Positions 31,724-40,411 of a stretch of DNA of 64,000 bases are shown here, in pieces (position 1 is the first letter of the stretch; the number at the start of each line of letters is the position of its first letter). A program made the position numbers and the translations under genes. Origin of the DNA: Bradyrhizobium sp. MOS003 (GTDB lineage: Bacteria; Pseudomonadota; Alphaproteobacteria; Rhizobiales; Xanthobacteraceae); contig NZ_PYFW01000003.1 in assembly GCF_003020125.1 (NCBI RefSeq), positions 558,001-622,000 of the forward strand, in the 5' to 3' direction. The notes beneath the pieces were generated by a model. The model worked only from the letters and a program-made list of their open reading frames with translations, searched no databases and was not told where the DNA came from.

Positions 31724-32367
31724 GGCGTATCCTGGTCTCCGGACGTGGTGAAGAGGCCGCGCGTCATCAGTTTGCGATAGGCGGAAATGACGTGATCGGG
31801 GACGGCGGTGACGCCGCCGGCCGAATAGGAGTAGCGGCGGCTGAGATAGCCGCGCGCGCCCATCAGCATGTGAACGATCGCCTCGAACTCCTCGTCGCTG
31901 TAATCCGCGATCGCGCCTGCGCCTCGCGCACGACGCAAAATGCGGACATAGGCGACCGAGATGTTGTCGAGATGCTTCTGATAACCGATCGGTGCGAAGA
32001 ACTCGGCCTCGTTGAGGATGCGCAAGAACTCCGGCACCTCGCGGATGAAGTCGAAGAAGGCGGAGAAGCGTGAAATTTCCTGCCGCGCCGCATCCGCGGT
32101 GCCGGTGCGGGCGCGGATGAAACCCACCATGTCGAGGCCGATCTTCGGCAGCAACTGGTCGAGCAGCTCCTGGCGGTTCTCGAAATGATTGTAGAAGGTG
32201 CCTTGCGCGACGCCGGCCTGCTCGGTGATGCGGGCGACGGAGGCTTCGGCATAGCCATGCTTGCCGACGACCTTGGTGGCGGCCTCGAAGATCTTCTGCT
32301 TGGTCCAGGCGTTGCGCTCGACGCGGTTGAGTTTTGTGACTTTCGCGGTGGCTGGGCCTTGCGTCAT
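31720..32367 (-). CDS. TetR-family regulator inside the monooxygenase operon
   Basis: 215-aa regulator. N-terminal helix-turn-helix (about 22-68: TKQKIFEAATKVVGKHGYAEASVARITEQAGVAQGTFYNHFENRQELL) and an all-helical ligand domain. The ATG at 32367 overlaps the stop of the acyl-CoA ligase gene as ATGA, and its own stop overlaps the monooxygenase start in the same way, so the regulator is translationally coupled between two enzymes. Likely a repressor sensing a CoA ester or ketone, acting at the 25-bp dyad at 33898-33922. Confidence 0.9.
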   Translation of the reverse strand: MTQGPATAKVTKLNRVERNAWTKQKIFEAATKVVGKHGYAEASVARITEQAGVAQGTFYNHFENRQELLDQLLPKIGLDMVGFIRARTGTADAARQEISRFSAFFDFIREVPEFLRILNEAEFFAPIGYQKHLDNISVAYVRILRRARGAGAIADYSDEEFEAIVHMLMGARGYLSRRYSYSAGGVTAVPDHVISAYRKLMTRGLFTTSGDQDTP

Positions 32368-33857
32368 GCCACGGTCTCCAATTCGGCGCGCAGCACGCGC
32401 TTGAGAATTTTTCCGGATGGGTTGCGCGGAAGGCTGTCGCGGATGACCAGCTGTTTCGGCACTTTGAAGCTCGCGAGCCGGGCGCGACAATGCTCGGTGA
32501 GGGCAGGGAACTCCAGGCTGGTACCTTCCGCCAGCACGACGATCGCGACCGGCCGCTCGCCCCAGCGGGCGTCGTGCAGACCGATCACGGCGACCTCGCG
32601 CACCCCAGATAGCTCGTAGATGACGCGTTCGACCTCGGAGGAGGCGATGTTCTCCCCGCCGGAGATGATCATGTCCTTCTTGCGGTCGGTGAGGTACAGG
32701 AAGCCGTCTTCGTCGAGATAGCCGACGTCGCCGCTGCGGAACCAGTCGCCGAAGAAGGCGGCGGCCGTCTTGTCCGGATCCTTCCAGTAGCCGCGCGTGA
32801 TCTTCGGGCCGCGCAGGCAGATCTCGCCGTCGACGTTGGCCGGCAACGTGGCGCCGTCCTCGTCGCGGATCTCGATCTCGACATGGGCGATGGCGCGCCC
32901 GGTCGAGCCGATCTTCTCGATCTCGCGACCGGCCTCCATGAAGGTATCGCCGCCGACGGTCTCGGTGAGGCCATAGGCATCGATGTAGCGCGCATTGTGG
33001 AAATATTCCGAGAAGGAGCGGATGCGCAGCTCCGGCGTCTTCTCGCCGCCGCCGATCGCCCATTGCAGGCTGGAGACGTCGTAGCGATCACGCGTCGGGC
33101 AGGTGAGCATCGCACTGGTCATGACAGGTGCGAACCAGGCGGCGTTGAGCTTGTCCTCGGCAATCGCCGCAAGCGCGCTCTCCGGCTCGAAATTGCGTTC
33201 GATGCGGATGAAGCCGCCATGCCAGAGCACGGCGATGCCGGGCAAATCGAGCGCGCCAACGTGATAGAGCGGGCCGACGACGAGCAGGCGCGTCTCGGCG
33301 CTGAGGCCGAGCGCGATCGTCTGGTCGGCGGACTTCCAGTAGAAATTATCGTATGTGAGCATCACCCCCTTGGGGCGGTCGGTCGTGCCCGAGGTATACA
33401 TCAGCCGCATCAGGTCGGATGGTGCGCGGACATGCATCAGCGCGGGCGGCGCATCGCCTGCAAGACGCGTAAGACTCTGCTGCGCGGCCTCGTCGAGCAC
33501 GACAATTCTTGTGCCCGCGGCATTCGCGGCCAATTCCTCGTCGACGATCAGAAGCCGTGCGCCGGAATTGCTGGTGATGTAGGCGACCTCGTCGCGAGAG
33601 AGGCGGAAGTTGATCGGCAAGAACACCGCGCCGAGATGGCTGGTGGCGAAGACGACCTCCAGGAATGCGGCGCTATTCTTCATCAGCACCGCCACGACAT
33701 CGCCGGCGCCGATGCCCTGCGCGGCGAGCCAGCCTGCCACCGTCCGGACACGCACATCGAACGTCGCGTAGGAAAGCTCCTCGCCGCGATATTTCAGCGC
33801 AGGCCGGTCCGGCGAGCGCCGGGCATGAAAGGCGATGAAGCTCGAAAGATTGATCAT
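32364..33857 (-). CDS. Acyl-CoA synthetase (AMP-forming)
   Basis: 497-aa member of the adenylate-forming superfamily activating a fatty or aromatic acid to its CoA ester. Motifs: P-loop-like LMYTSGTTDRPKGV (the usual TTG-R is TTD-R here), the YGLTETVGG A5 motif, YWKDPDKTAAAFFGDWFRSGDVGYLDEDG with A8 continuing into DRKKDMIISGGENI, and the C-terminal NPSGKILKR with the catalytic lysine. First gene of a four-gene minus-strand operon. With the Baeyer-Villiger enzyme it suggests breakdown of a ketone to an acid that is then CoA-activated. Confidence 0.91.
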   Translation of the reverse strand: MINLSSFIAFHARRSPDRPALKYRGEELSYATFDVRVRTVAGWLAAQGIGAGDVVAVLMKNSAAFLEVVFATSHLGAVFLPINFRLSRDEVAYITSNSGARLLIVDEELAANAAGTRIVVLDEAAQQSLTRLAGDAPPALMHVRAPSDLMRLMYTSGTTDRPKGVMLTYDNFYWKSADQTIALGLSAETRLLVVGPLYHVGALDLPGIAVLWHGGFIRIERNFEPESALAAIAEDKLNAAWFAPVMTSAMLTCPTRDRYDVSSLQWAIGGGEKTPELRIRSFSEYFHNARYIDAYGLTETVGGDTFMEAGREIEKIGSTGRAIAHVEIEIRDEDGATLPANVDGEICLRGPKITRGYWKDPDKTAAAFFGDWFRSGDVGYLDEDGFLYLTDRKKDMIISGGENIASSEVERVIYELSGVREVAVIGLHDARWGERPVAIVVLAEGTSLEFPALTEHCRARLASFKVPKQLVIRDSLPRNPSGKILKRVLRAELETVA

Positions 33858-33897
33858 TGCGCGGATTTTGGGCCGCTTGCGGCCTCGTTGCCTACTC

Positions 33898-33922
33898 GAT
33901 GAATTCTGACTCGTAATTCATC
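33898..33922. promoter_or_regulatory. 25-bp dyad between the monooxygenase operon and liv operon
   Basis: GATGAATT (33898-33905) and AATTCATC (33915-33922), perfect 8-bp arms with a 9-nt spacer. AT-rich dyad in an otherwise GC-rich divergent region, size and form of a TetR-family operator. Located 41 nt from the ligase start and 106 nt from the binding-protein start. Confidence 0.65.
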
Positions 33923-34027
33923 TTTGGCTTGACGTCACCCCCCACCCTCTGAAATCCTTGAGGCTACGGAGACGACACGATCTCCGACAGGGATTTGGAA
34001 ACGCCGACCCGACAGAGGGAGGGGAAA

Positions 34028-35287
34028 ATGACGAGAACCCGCACGCCGGGCATCAGCCGCCGTTCAACGCTGGCGCTGATGGGCGCCGGTGCGATGAGTG
34101 TTGCCGCGCCCTGGGTGGCGCGTGCGCAAGCCAAGACCATCAAGATCGGCATGCCGACGATTCTGTCGGGCCGCGTGGCGCAGCTCGGCACGTCCTCGCG
34201 CAACGCGGTTATGCTCGAGGTCGAGAAGGTCAACGCTGCCGGCGGCCTTGCCGGCCGGCAGATCGAGATGGTGATCCGCGATTCCAAGGGCCAGCCGCAG
34301 GAAGCCGCGCGTGTCGCGCGCGAGCTCGTCAACACCGACGGCTGCGAGCTGCTGCTGGACGGCGAGGCGTCCTCGGGTTCTTTCGCGGTGCATGAGGTCG
34401 CGCGCGATCTCGGCGTGCTCTGCATCCACACCTGCTCGGAAGCGTCCTCGCTGACGGCCGATCCCAAGCAACACATCCCGAACGCGTTCCGCTGCGTGCG
34501 CCAGGGCATCCACGATTCCATCGTCGGCGGCAGCTACGCCGCCGCGATCGCCAAGACCAAGGGCTTGAAGAAATGGGCGACCTGTTCGCCCGATTATGCC
34601 TATGGCCGCGACACCACCGGCGAGTTCACGCTGTATTTGAAGCGTTTCGCGCCTGATGTGGAGATCATCAGCGAATCCTGGCCAAAGCTGTTCCAGCCCG
34701 ACTATACCGAGGTCGTCACCAAGATCCTGCAAGCCAAACCGCAGGCGCTTTATTCCTGCCTGTGGGGCGGCGATCTCACCTCCTATATCGACCAGGCCAA
34801 CATCTACGCGATGTTCAGCCAGATGGAGGTGTTCGCGGTCAACATGGCCGACTACACCGCGCTCACCGTGGTGAAGAACCTGCCCAAGGGCATCCACTCC
34901 GGCAACCGTTACATCAAGACGTTTCCGACCACGCCGGAGAACGCGGCCTGGGGCGATGCCTACAAGGCGAAGTACAACGAGTATCCGACCAACTGGTCGT
35001 GGCAGAACGCGACCGCGGTGATGTTCCTCGCCGAGGCCGCCAAGAAGGCGAACTCGGCCGACGGCAAGAAGATCGCGGAGGCGTTGAAGGGCCTCACCAT
35101 CAAGTGCCCGTTCGGCGCCGACGGCACCGTGACGATGCGCGGCGACGACCACACGCTGGTCGGCTACGCCATCGGCTGGGGCACTACGATCCCGCAGGAG
35201 CCGTATGTGCCGGAGGTCAAGGCCGGCGACTGGAAGACGATCTTCGAGCTCGAGGCCGAGTGGAAGAAGAGCAAGGGCTACACCTGA
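34028..35287 (+). CDS. Branched-chain-type ABC transporter substrate-binding protein (LivK-like, Tat signal)
   Basis: 419-aa periplasmic binding protein of the leucine/urea family. The N-terminus has a twin-arginine signal (SRRSTLALMGAGAMSVAAPWVARAQA, cleaved near residue 33), so it is probably exported folded. Binding fold starts TIKIGMPTILSGRVAQLGTSSRNAVMLEVEKVNAAGGLAG, and EASSGSFAVHEVARDLGVL follows. The ATG at 34028 has GAGGGAGGGG directly upstream. First gene of SBP-LivH-LivM-LivG-LivF; a strong hairpin follows it. Divergent from the ligase/monooxygenase operon, so the ligand may be that pathway's substrate rather than an amino acid. Confidence 0.92.
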   Translation: MTRTRTPGISRRSTLALMGAGAMSVAAPWVARAQAKTIKIGMPTILSGRVAQLGTSSRNAVMLEVEKVNAAGGLAGRQIEMVIRDSKGQPQEAARVARELVNTDGCELLLDGEASSGSFAVHEVARDLGVLCIHTCSEASSLTADPKQHIPNAFRCVRQGIHDSIVGGSYAAAIAKTKGLKKWATCSPDYAYGRDTTGEFTLYLKRFAPDVEIISESWPKLFQPDYTEVVTKILQAKPQALYSCLWGGDLTSYIDQANIYAMFSQMEVFAVNMADYTALTVVKNLPKGIHSGNRYIKTFPTTPENAAWGDAYKAKYNEYPTNWSWQNATAVMFLAEAAKKANSADGKKIAEALKGLTIKCPFGADGTVTMRGDDHTLVGYAIGWGTTIPQEPYVPEVKAGDWKTIFELEAEWKKSKGYT

Positions 35288-35298
35288 TCCAATGCGCA

Positions 35299-35333
35299 GC
35301 GGAGACGGGCGACCGTCTCCGCCGTCTCGTTTT
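35299..35333 (+). terminator. Intercistronic hairpin after binding-protein gene
   Basis: GCGGAGACGG (35299-35308) and CCGTCTCCGC (35313-35322), perfect 10-bp stem with a GCGA tetraloop, followed within 10 nt by TTTT. Likely a partial terminator or mRNA-stabilising stem that raises binding protein over permease. Confidence 0.7.
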
Positions 35334-35371
35334 CCGCGCCGTATCGGGCGCGCCGCAATGAAAGTGCTCCC

Positions 35372-36274
35372 GTGGATCTCGACGCGCTTGCCGGTTGCCT
35401 CTCCAGCTCAGCCTGCCTGGTGACGCAAACCACCAGCGGCCTCATCATCGGCATGCTGCTGTTCCTGGTCGCGGTCGGGCTGACGTTGATTTTCGGCGTG
35501 CTCAAAGTGGTCAATTTCAGCCACGGCGCGTTCTACATGTTCGGCGCCTATTTCGCGATGACGGCCTATCAGTTCACCGGAAGCTTTGCCCTCGCGATGC
35601 TGGCCGGGGCGGCCGGCACGGCCATTCTCGGATTGATCTTCGAGCGCGTCTTCATGAGCCGTGTCTATGGTGCGGACGTGTTGATGCAGCTCCTCGTCTG
35701 CTACGCCTTCGTGCTGATCTTCGACGATGTCGTGCGCCTGATCTGGGGGCCCGAATTCAAGGCGATGGGCATGCCGGCGGCCTTCCAGGTGATGCCGCTG
35801 TTCATCGCCGGCGGCGTGGTGCCGCCTTATTACCTGCTGCTGATCGGCGTCGCGCTCGTTGCGGCTATCGTGCTCGGTGCGGGCCTGTCGCGCACGCGCA
35901 TCGGTAAGGTGATCCGCGCTGCTGCGCATAATCCGGGCATGGTCTCGGCGCTCGGTATCAACACCGGCCTGATCTATGGCGGCGTTTTCGCGCTCGGCGG
36001 CATGCTGGCGGGGCTCGCGGGTGCGCTCGCTGCGCCGGTGCGCTCGCTGACCCCAGGGATGGGATTTTCGGTGCTGATCGAATCCTTCATCGTCACCGTG
36101 ATCGGCGGCATGGGCTCGATCCTGGGTGCCCTGATCGGCGCTTTGCTGCTCGGCCTGATCAGGTCCTACGGTTCGCTCGGCTTTCCCCTGTTCACGGAAG
36201 GCCTGATGTATCTCTTCATGGTGATCGTGCTGGTCTCGAAACCCACCGGCCTGTTCGGCAAGGAGGCGGCATGA
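35372..36274 (+). CDS. Branched-chain-type ABC permease (LivH-like)
   Basis: 300-aa inner-membrane permease with about eight hydrophobic segments. LivH-type core: GMLLFLVAVGLTLIFGVLKVVNFSHGAFYMFGAYFA near the N-terminus and a C-terminal SFIVTVIGGMGSILGALIGALLLGLI. The GTG start at 35372 lacks a clear ribosome site; a GTG at 35420 would remove the first 16 residues and leave the first membrane segment intact. Its stop overlaps the LivM-like ATG as ATGA. Confidence 0.9.
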   Translation: MDLDALAGCLSSSACLVTQTTSGLIIGMLLFLVAVGLTLIFGVLKVVNFSHGAFYMFGAYFAMTAYQFTGSFALAMLAGAAGTAILGLIFERVFMSRVYGADVLMQLLVCYAFVLIFDDVVRLIWGPEFKAMGMPAAFQVMPLFIAGGVVPPYYLLLIGVALVAAIVLGAGLSRTRIGKVIRAAAHNPGMVSALGINTGLIYGGVFALGGMLAGLAGALAAPVRSLTPGMGFSVLIESFIVTVIGGMGSILGALIGALLLGLIRSYGSLGFPLFTEGLMYLFMVIVLVSKPTGLFGKEAA

Positions 36275-37290
36275 CCGAGCTCGAGGCCGGACGCGCCGGG
36301 ACGCTGGCGCCTGTGCGCGGCGGTGCCGCGCTTGGGCGCTATCGCGACATCCTGATCGCGCTGATCGCTTTTGCCGTGCTGGCGAGCCTGCCGCTGTTCA
36401 CGGGCAGCAAGGCGCTGCTCGATTTCGTCATCCGCTGCTCGGCTTACGGCCTGTTCGCGACCTCGCTCAATCTGCTCGTCGGCTACACCGGCCTGACCTC
36501 TTTCGGCCATGGCATGTTCTTCGGCCTTGGTGCCTACAGTTTCGGCCTGATCATGCAGAAGCTCGGCGTGCCCATTCCCGTGGCCTTCGTGGCGACGCTG
36601 GCGATCACGGCGGTGATCGCGGCCGTGATCGGCGCGATCTGCGTGCGGCTCAAGGAGATCTATTTCGCCTTCGTCACGCTCGCCTTCCAGATGCTGATCC
36701 ATTCGACCATTTTGTCGTGGGCCTCTTTCACCGGCGGCGACCAGGGCCTGCGCGGCGGCATTCCGCGTCCCGCATTCCTCGGGATCAATCTCGCCAACCA
36801 CGTCCATCTCTACATCGCGAGCTGCGCCCTGCTGATCCTCGGCCTGCTCGCGATGCGCCAGATCGCGCAATCGCCGTTCGGCTACACCCTGCGGATGATT
36901 CGCGACAATGCCGCGCGCGCGAGCTTTCTCGGCATCGACGTCTGGCGCACCAAGCTCACCGTGTTCGTGCTGGCGGCGGTGTTTGCATCCATGGGCGGCA
37001 TGGTGATGGCGCTGTTCGTCTCCGGCGCCTATCCGGAGTTCGCCTATTGGACCATCTCGGGCGAAGGCATCTTCATCAACATGCTCGGCGGCGTCTCGAC
37101 CTTCCTCGGGCCGATGGTCGGCACCGTGCTGCTGCTGCTGCTCAACGACACCGTGACGCGGTTCACCGAGTACCATGGCATCGTGCTCGGCGTGGTCATC
37201 CTGTTCTTCGCGCTCGGCTTGCGGAAGGGGCTCCTCGATTTCGTCGCCGAATGGTTTGTGCAGCGGCGCGATGCAGGCGAGGGGCGCTAG
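36271..37290 (+). CDS. Branched-chain-type ABC permease (LivM-like)
   Basis: 339-aa second permease subunit with about nine to ten membrane segments. LivM signatures: ATSLNLLVGYTGLTSFGHGMFFGLGAYSFGL and the cytoplasmic EAA-like loop ALRQIAQSPFGYTLRMIRDNAARASFLGIDVWRTKLTVF (actual start AMRQIAQ). The C-terminal segment ISGEGIFINMLGGVSTFLGPMVGTVLLLLLND is conserved in the family. Coupled to the preceding gene by ATGA and followed 2 nt later by the LivG-like gene. Confidence 0.92.
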   Translation: MTELEAGRAGTLAPVRGGAALGRYRDILIALIAFAVLASLPLFTGSKALLDFVIRCSAYGLFATSLNLLVGYTGLTSFGHGMFFGLGAYSFGLIMQKLGVPIPVAFVATLAITAVIAAVIGAICVRLKEIYFAFVTLAFQMLIHSTILSWASFTGGDQGLRGGIPRPAFLGINLANHVHLYIASCALLILGLLAMRQIAQSPFGYTLRMIRDNAARASFLGIDVWRTKLTVFVLAAVFASMGGMVMALFVSGAYPEFAYWTISGEGIFINMLGGVSTFLGPMVGTVLLLLLNDTVTRFTEYHGIVLGVVILFFALGLRKGLLDFVAEWFVQRRDAGEGR

Positions 37291-37292
37291 CC

Positions 37293-38048
37293 ATGCTGGA
37301 GATCCGCAACCTCGCAAAATCCTTTGGTGGCGTGAAGGCAACCAACGATGTCTCGCTCGACTTCCCCGACGGTTCGCTCACCGCGGTGATCGGTCCGAAC
37401 GGCGCCGGCAAGAGCACCTTTTTCAATCTGATCACCGGCGCCCTGAAGCCTGACACCGGCCAGGTGCTACTCGACGGCGTCGATCTCGCCGGCCGCTCGC
37501 CGCCGGAGATCGTGCGCCACGGCATCGGCCGCGCCTTCCAGGTCGCCAGCATCTTCAAATCGCTGACGGTGCAGGAGACCATGCTCGCCGCCGTCAGCGC
37601 CGACCAGCGCTCCTCCGCTGTGCTGCACAGGCGCTTTCCGTTGCCCGAGACGTGTGACCGCGCTGAGCACGTGATGGAGCTGCTAGGACTCGCAGAAAAG
37701 CGCAATCGCACCGCCGCAACGCTCTCGCATGGCGATCAGAAGCTCCTCGACATCGCGCTGGCGCTGGTGCTCGAACCAAAAGTGCTGCTGCTGGACGAGC
37801 CCACCGCCGGGATGGGGCCGGAAGAGCGCTGGCGCATGATCGACAAGGTGCGCGAACTCTGGGAGACCCAGAAAATCACCGTCGTCTTCATCGAGCACGA
37901 CATGGACATCGTGTTCAAGATCGCGCCCAAAATCGTCGTGCTCTGCTATGGCCGCATTCTCGCTACCGGCACGCCCGACGAGATCCGCAACAACAGCGCT
38001 GTGATCGAGGCTTATCTGGGTACTGAGCACGCGGGGGCGGCTGCATGA
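37293..38048 (+). CDS. Branched-chain-type ABC ATP-binding protein (LivG-like)
   Basis: 251-aa ATPase. Walker A GPNGAGKST at about 33-41, signature motif as LSHGDQKLLDIALAL (the LivG form of LSGGQ), Walker B VLLLDEPTAGM, and the H-loop FIEHDMDIVF. The insertion before the signature motif is shorter than in E. coli LivG. ATG at 37293 with AGGCGAGGGG upstream. Stop overlaps the LivF-like start as ATGA. Confidence 0.93.
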   Translation: MLEIRNLAKSFGGVKATNDVSLDFPDGSLTAVIGPNGAGKSTFFNLITGALKPDTGQVLLDGVDLAGRSPPEIVRHGIGRAFQVASIFKSLTVQETMLAAVSADQRSSAVLHRRFPLPETCDRAEHVMELLGLAEKRNRTAATLSHGDQKLLDIALALVLEPKVLLLDEPTAGMGPEERWRMIDKVRELWETQKITVVFIEHDMDIVFKIAPKIVVLCYGRILATGTPDEIRNNSAVIEAYLGTEHAGAAA

Positions 38049-38758
38049 ATGCTGTCGTCATCGAGGTCGCCGATCTCGACGTCTACTACGGCACCAGCCA
38101 GATCTTGTTTGGCGTCGGCCTCTCGGTGCGGCAGGGCGAGACCATGGCGCTGCTCGGCCGCAACGGCGCCGGCAAGTCCACCACCATGAAGGCGATCATG
38201 GGGCTGGCGCCGCCGCGGCGGGGCAAAGTGAGCCTGCGTGGTGCCGTGATCTCCGGCCGGAAGCCGCATCATATCGCGCGCGCCGGTCTCGGCTTCGTGC
38301 CGGAGGACCGCCAGATCTTTCCGGAGCACAGCGTCGAGGACAATCTGGTCATCGGCCGCAAGAAGGGGCCGGAGGGCCAGGACGAATGGCCGATCAAGCG
38401 CATCTACGAGGTCTTCCCGCTGCTGGAGCCGCTGCGCCATCGTATCGCCGGGCGTCTCTCTGGCGGCGAACAGCAGATGCTGGCGATCGCGCGCACGCTG
38501 ATCGGTAACCCCGCACTGCTGCTGCTGGACGAGCCGAGCGAGGGGCTCGCGCCGATCATCGTGCAGCGGATCGGCGAGCTGTTGCGGCAGCTTCGGGGCA
38601 TCGGATCGACCGTGCTGATTGCCGAGCAGAACATGCATTTCTGCCTGGGGCTCGCGAGCCACGCCACGATCATCGACAAGGGCCAGATCGTCTACGCCGC
38701 CGGAATCGACGAGCTGAAAGCCAATGAGGCGATCCGCCGGCGTTATCTGGCCCTCTGA
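38045..38758 (+). CDS. Branched-chain-type ABC ATP-binding protein (LivF-like)
   Basis: 237-aa second ATPase of the transporter. Walker A GRNGAGKST at about 38-46, the LivF-specific GLGFVPEDRQIFPEHSVEDNL, signature LSGGEQQMLAIAR, Walker B LLLLDEPSEGLAP and switch AEQNMHFCL. Last gene of the importer operon; a TCCTTCC/GGAAGGA stem (38811-38827) lies 52 nt downstream. Confidence 0.94.
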   Translation: MNAVVIEVADLDVYYGTSQILFGVGLSVRQGETMALLGRNGAGKSTTMKAIMGLAPPRRGKVSLRGAVISGRKPHHIARAGLGFVPEDRQIFPEHSVEDNLVIGRKKGPEGQDEWPIKRIYEVFPLLEPLRHRIAGRLSGGEQQMLAIARTLIGNPALLLLDEPSEGLAPIIVQRIGELLRQLRGIGSTVLIAEQNMHFCLGLASHATIIDKGQIVYAAGIDELKANEAIRRRYLAL

Positions 38759-38810
38759 GCCTGGCGGGCGGAGTCCGAATAGTCGAGAAGAAGAAAACTG
38801 TTGTCTGGGG

Positions 38811-38827
38811 TCCTTCCGGCGGAAGGA
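38811..38827 (+). terminator. Possible terminator stem after livF-like gene
   Basis: TCCTTCC-GGC-GGAAGGA perfect 7-bp stem with a 3-nt loop, followed by GTTT only. Weak as a terminator. Confidence 0.4.
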
Positions 38828-38922
38828 GTTTCCCTGCGCAGGAGCAAAAACGCCAATCGCTTCCATTGCCGTTTGAACGGGAAACGACGACATTCCCATC
38901 AGAAATTGATGGATTGACGGTC

Positions 38923-39144
38923 ATGGAACGCACTGGATTTGAGCCTTTCGGCGAGCAATTGGTGTCCGCGACGGCGGATAACCAGCCGAAGTCGCGTGCG
39001 TCGAAGCTGCTGCTGCGGGTCGGCACCGGGCTGTTCTGGTCGCTGGTGGCCGGAATCGTGCTGGCGCGTGCGGCATTCTTCGAGCCAGGCGTCTATGACG
39101 GGTTCAGCCGGGTGGCCTCGCTTGCCAAGAGCCTGATCTTCTGA
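38923..39144 (+). CDS. Small single-span membrane protein
   Basis: 73-aa protein from the ATG at 38923 (MERTGFEPFGEQLVSATADNQPKSRASK...). A soluble N-terminal third, then one hydrophobic segment (about 33-53: VGTGLFWSLVAGIVLARAAFF) and a short C-terminal tail (YDGFSRVASLAKSLIF). The ribosome site is weak. An upstream in-frame ATG at 38866 is possible. Function unknown. It lies alone between the importer and the YeiH-like transporter. Confidence 0.65.
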   Translation: MERTGFEPFGEQLVSATADNQPKSRASKLLLRVGTGLFWSLVAGIVLARAAFFEPGVYDGFSRVASLAKSLIF

Positions 39145-39255
39145 GGCCGATTATTCCGGGTTGAGGACAGAACTTCTCTCGGCCCTGATATGTCGAAAAC
39201 TTATTCCCCATTGGGCCGGCGCTGCGTATAAATCTTTCTCCCTTGGGAGAGATTT

Positions 39256-40314
39256 GTGTCGCAGAATCAAGCATCCAGCCCGGCCGATGCGAAGCCGGCC
39301 ACCGCCGCGAGCCGCATTTTCGCGCTGATTCCAGGCATCCTCCTCTGTATCGCCGTCGCGGGCGTCTCCGCTCTGCTCGAAAGGGCGGAGCTTGGCGTCT
39401 TCGAGCATCCCTATGTCGAGGCGCTGGTGATGGCGATCCTGCTCGGGATGGCCCTGCGTAGCTTCTGGAAACCCGCGCCTCGCTGGCAAGCCGGCATTGC
39501 CTTCAGCGCAAAGCAGCTTCTCGAAGTCGCCGTCATGCTGCTGGGGGCCTCGATCAGCTTCGCCGCTATCGCGGCTTCCGGCGTCGCGCTGCTGGCGTCG
39601 ATCGCAGCTGTCGTGGTGATTGCGCTGTGCGTCTCCTTCGGTCTCGGCCGGATGCTGGGCCTCTCGACGCGGCTGTCGATCCTGATCGCCTGCGGCAACT
39701 CGATCTGCGGCAATTCGGCGATCGCCGCGGTGGCCCCGATCATCGGTGCCACCAATGACGAGATCGCATCCTCGATCTCCTTCACCGCAATCCTCGGCGT
39801 GATGATGGTGCTCGGCCTGCCGCTGCTGATTCCGCTGTTGCAATTGTCTGCCACGCAATACGGCATCCTCGCCGGCCTCACGGTTTATGCGGTGCCGCAG
39901 GTCCTGGCCGCGACGGTCCCGGCCGGGCTCGTCTCGACGCAGATCGGCACGCTCGTGAAGCTGATGCGCGTGCTGATGCTCGGGCCGGTCGTCGTCGGCC
40001 TGTCGCTCGCGGCGTCACGCTGGCAGGGCGATGCCAAGAAGACCAATGTCGGCTTCTTCCGACTCGTGCCCTGGTTCATCCTCGGCTTTCTGGCGCTGGC
40101 GACCCTGCGTTCCCTCGAAATCGTGCCAGGGACTGTGGTCGGTCCGGTGACCAAGATCACGAGCTTTCTCACGGTGGTGTCGATGGCGGCCCTCGGACTC
40201 GGCGTCGACGTCCGCGTGCTTGCCAATGTTGGCGGGCGGGTGACGGCCGCGGTGACGCTGTCCCTGATGCTGCTGCTCGGCATCAGCATCGCCTTGGTGC
40301 ACTGGTTCAAGTGA
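39256..40314 (+). CDS. YeiH-family (putative sulfate exporter) membrane protein
   Basis: 352-aa protein with about ten hydrophobic segments. Family signatures: ILLCIAVAGVSALLERAE, YVEALVMAILLGMALRS, and the conserved CGNSICGNSAIAAVAPIIGA loop, which defines the UPF0324/YeiH family. Related proteins are named putative sulfate exporters, some linked to sulfonate degradation; the substrate here is unproven. Start is a GTG at 39256 with GGGAGAG four bases upstream, itself within a small TCTCCC/GGGAGA dyad. No operon partner. Confidence 0.88.
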   Translation: MSQNQASSPADAKPATAASRIFALIPGILLCIAVAGVSALLERAELGVFEHPYVEALVMAILLGMALRSFWKPAPRWQAGIAFSAKQLLEVAVMLLGASISFAAIAASGVALLASIAAVVVIALCVSFGLGRMLGLSTRLSILIACGNSICGNSAIAAVAPIIGATNDEIASSISFTAILGVMMVLGLPLLIPLLQLSATQYGILAGLTVYAVPQVLAATVPAGLVSTQIGTLVKLMRVLMLGPVVVGLSLAASRWQGDAKKTNVGFFRLVPWFILGFLALATLRSLEIVPGTVVGPVTKITSFLTVVSMAALGLGVDVRVLANVGGRVTAAVTLSLMLLLGISIALVHWFK

Positions 40315-40411
40315 GCGCCGCGGTCTCTGGACTTCCCCTGCCAGACGTTTATTGGTCTTCGCTAATGTGATCGGCTGCGGCTGATCTGAGAAACAACGAG
40401 GGCGCGCGGCC

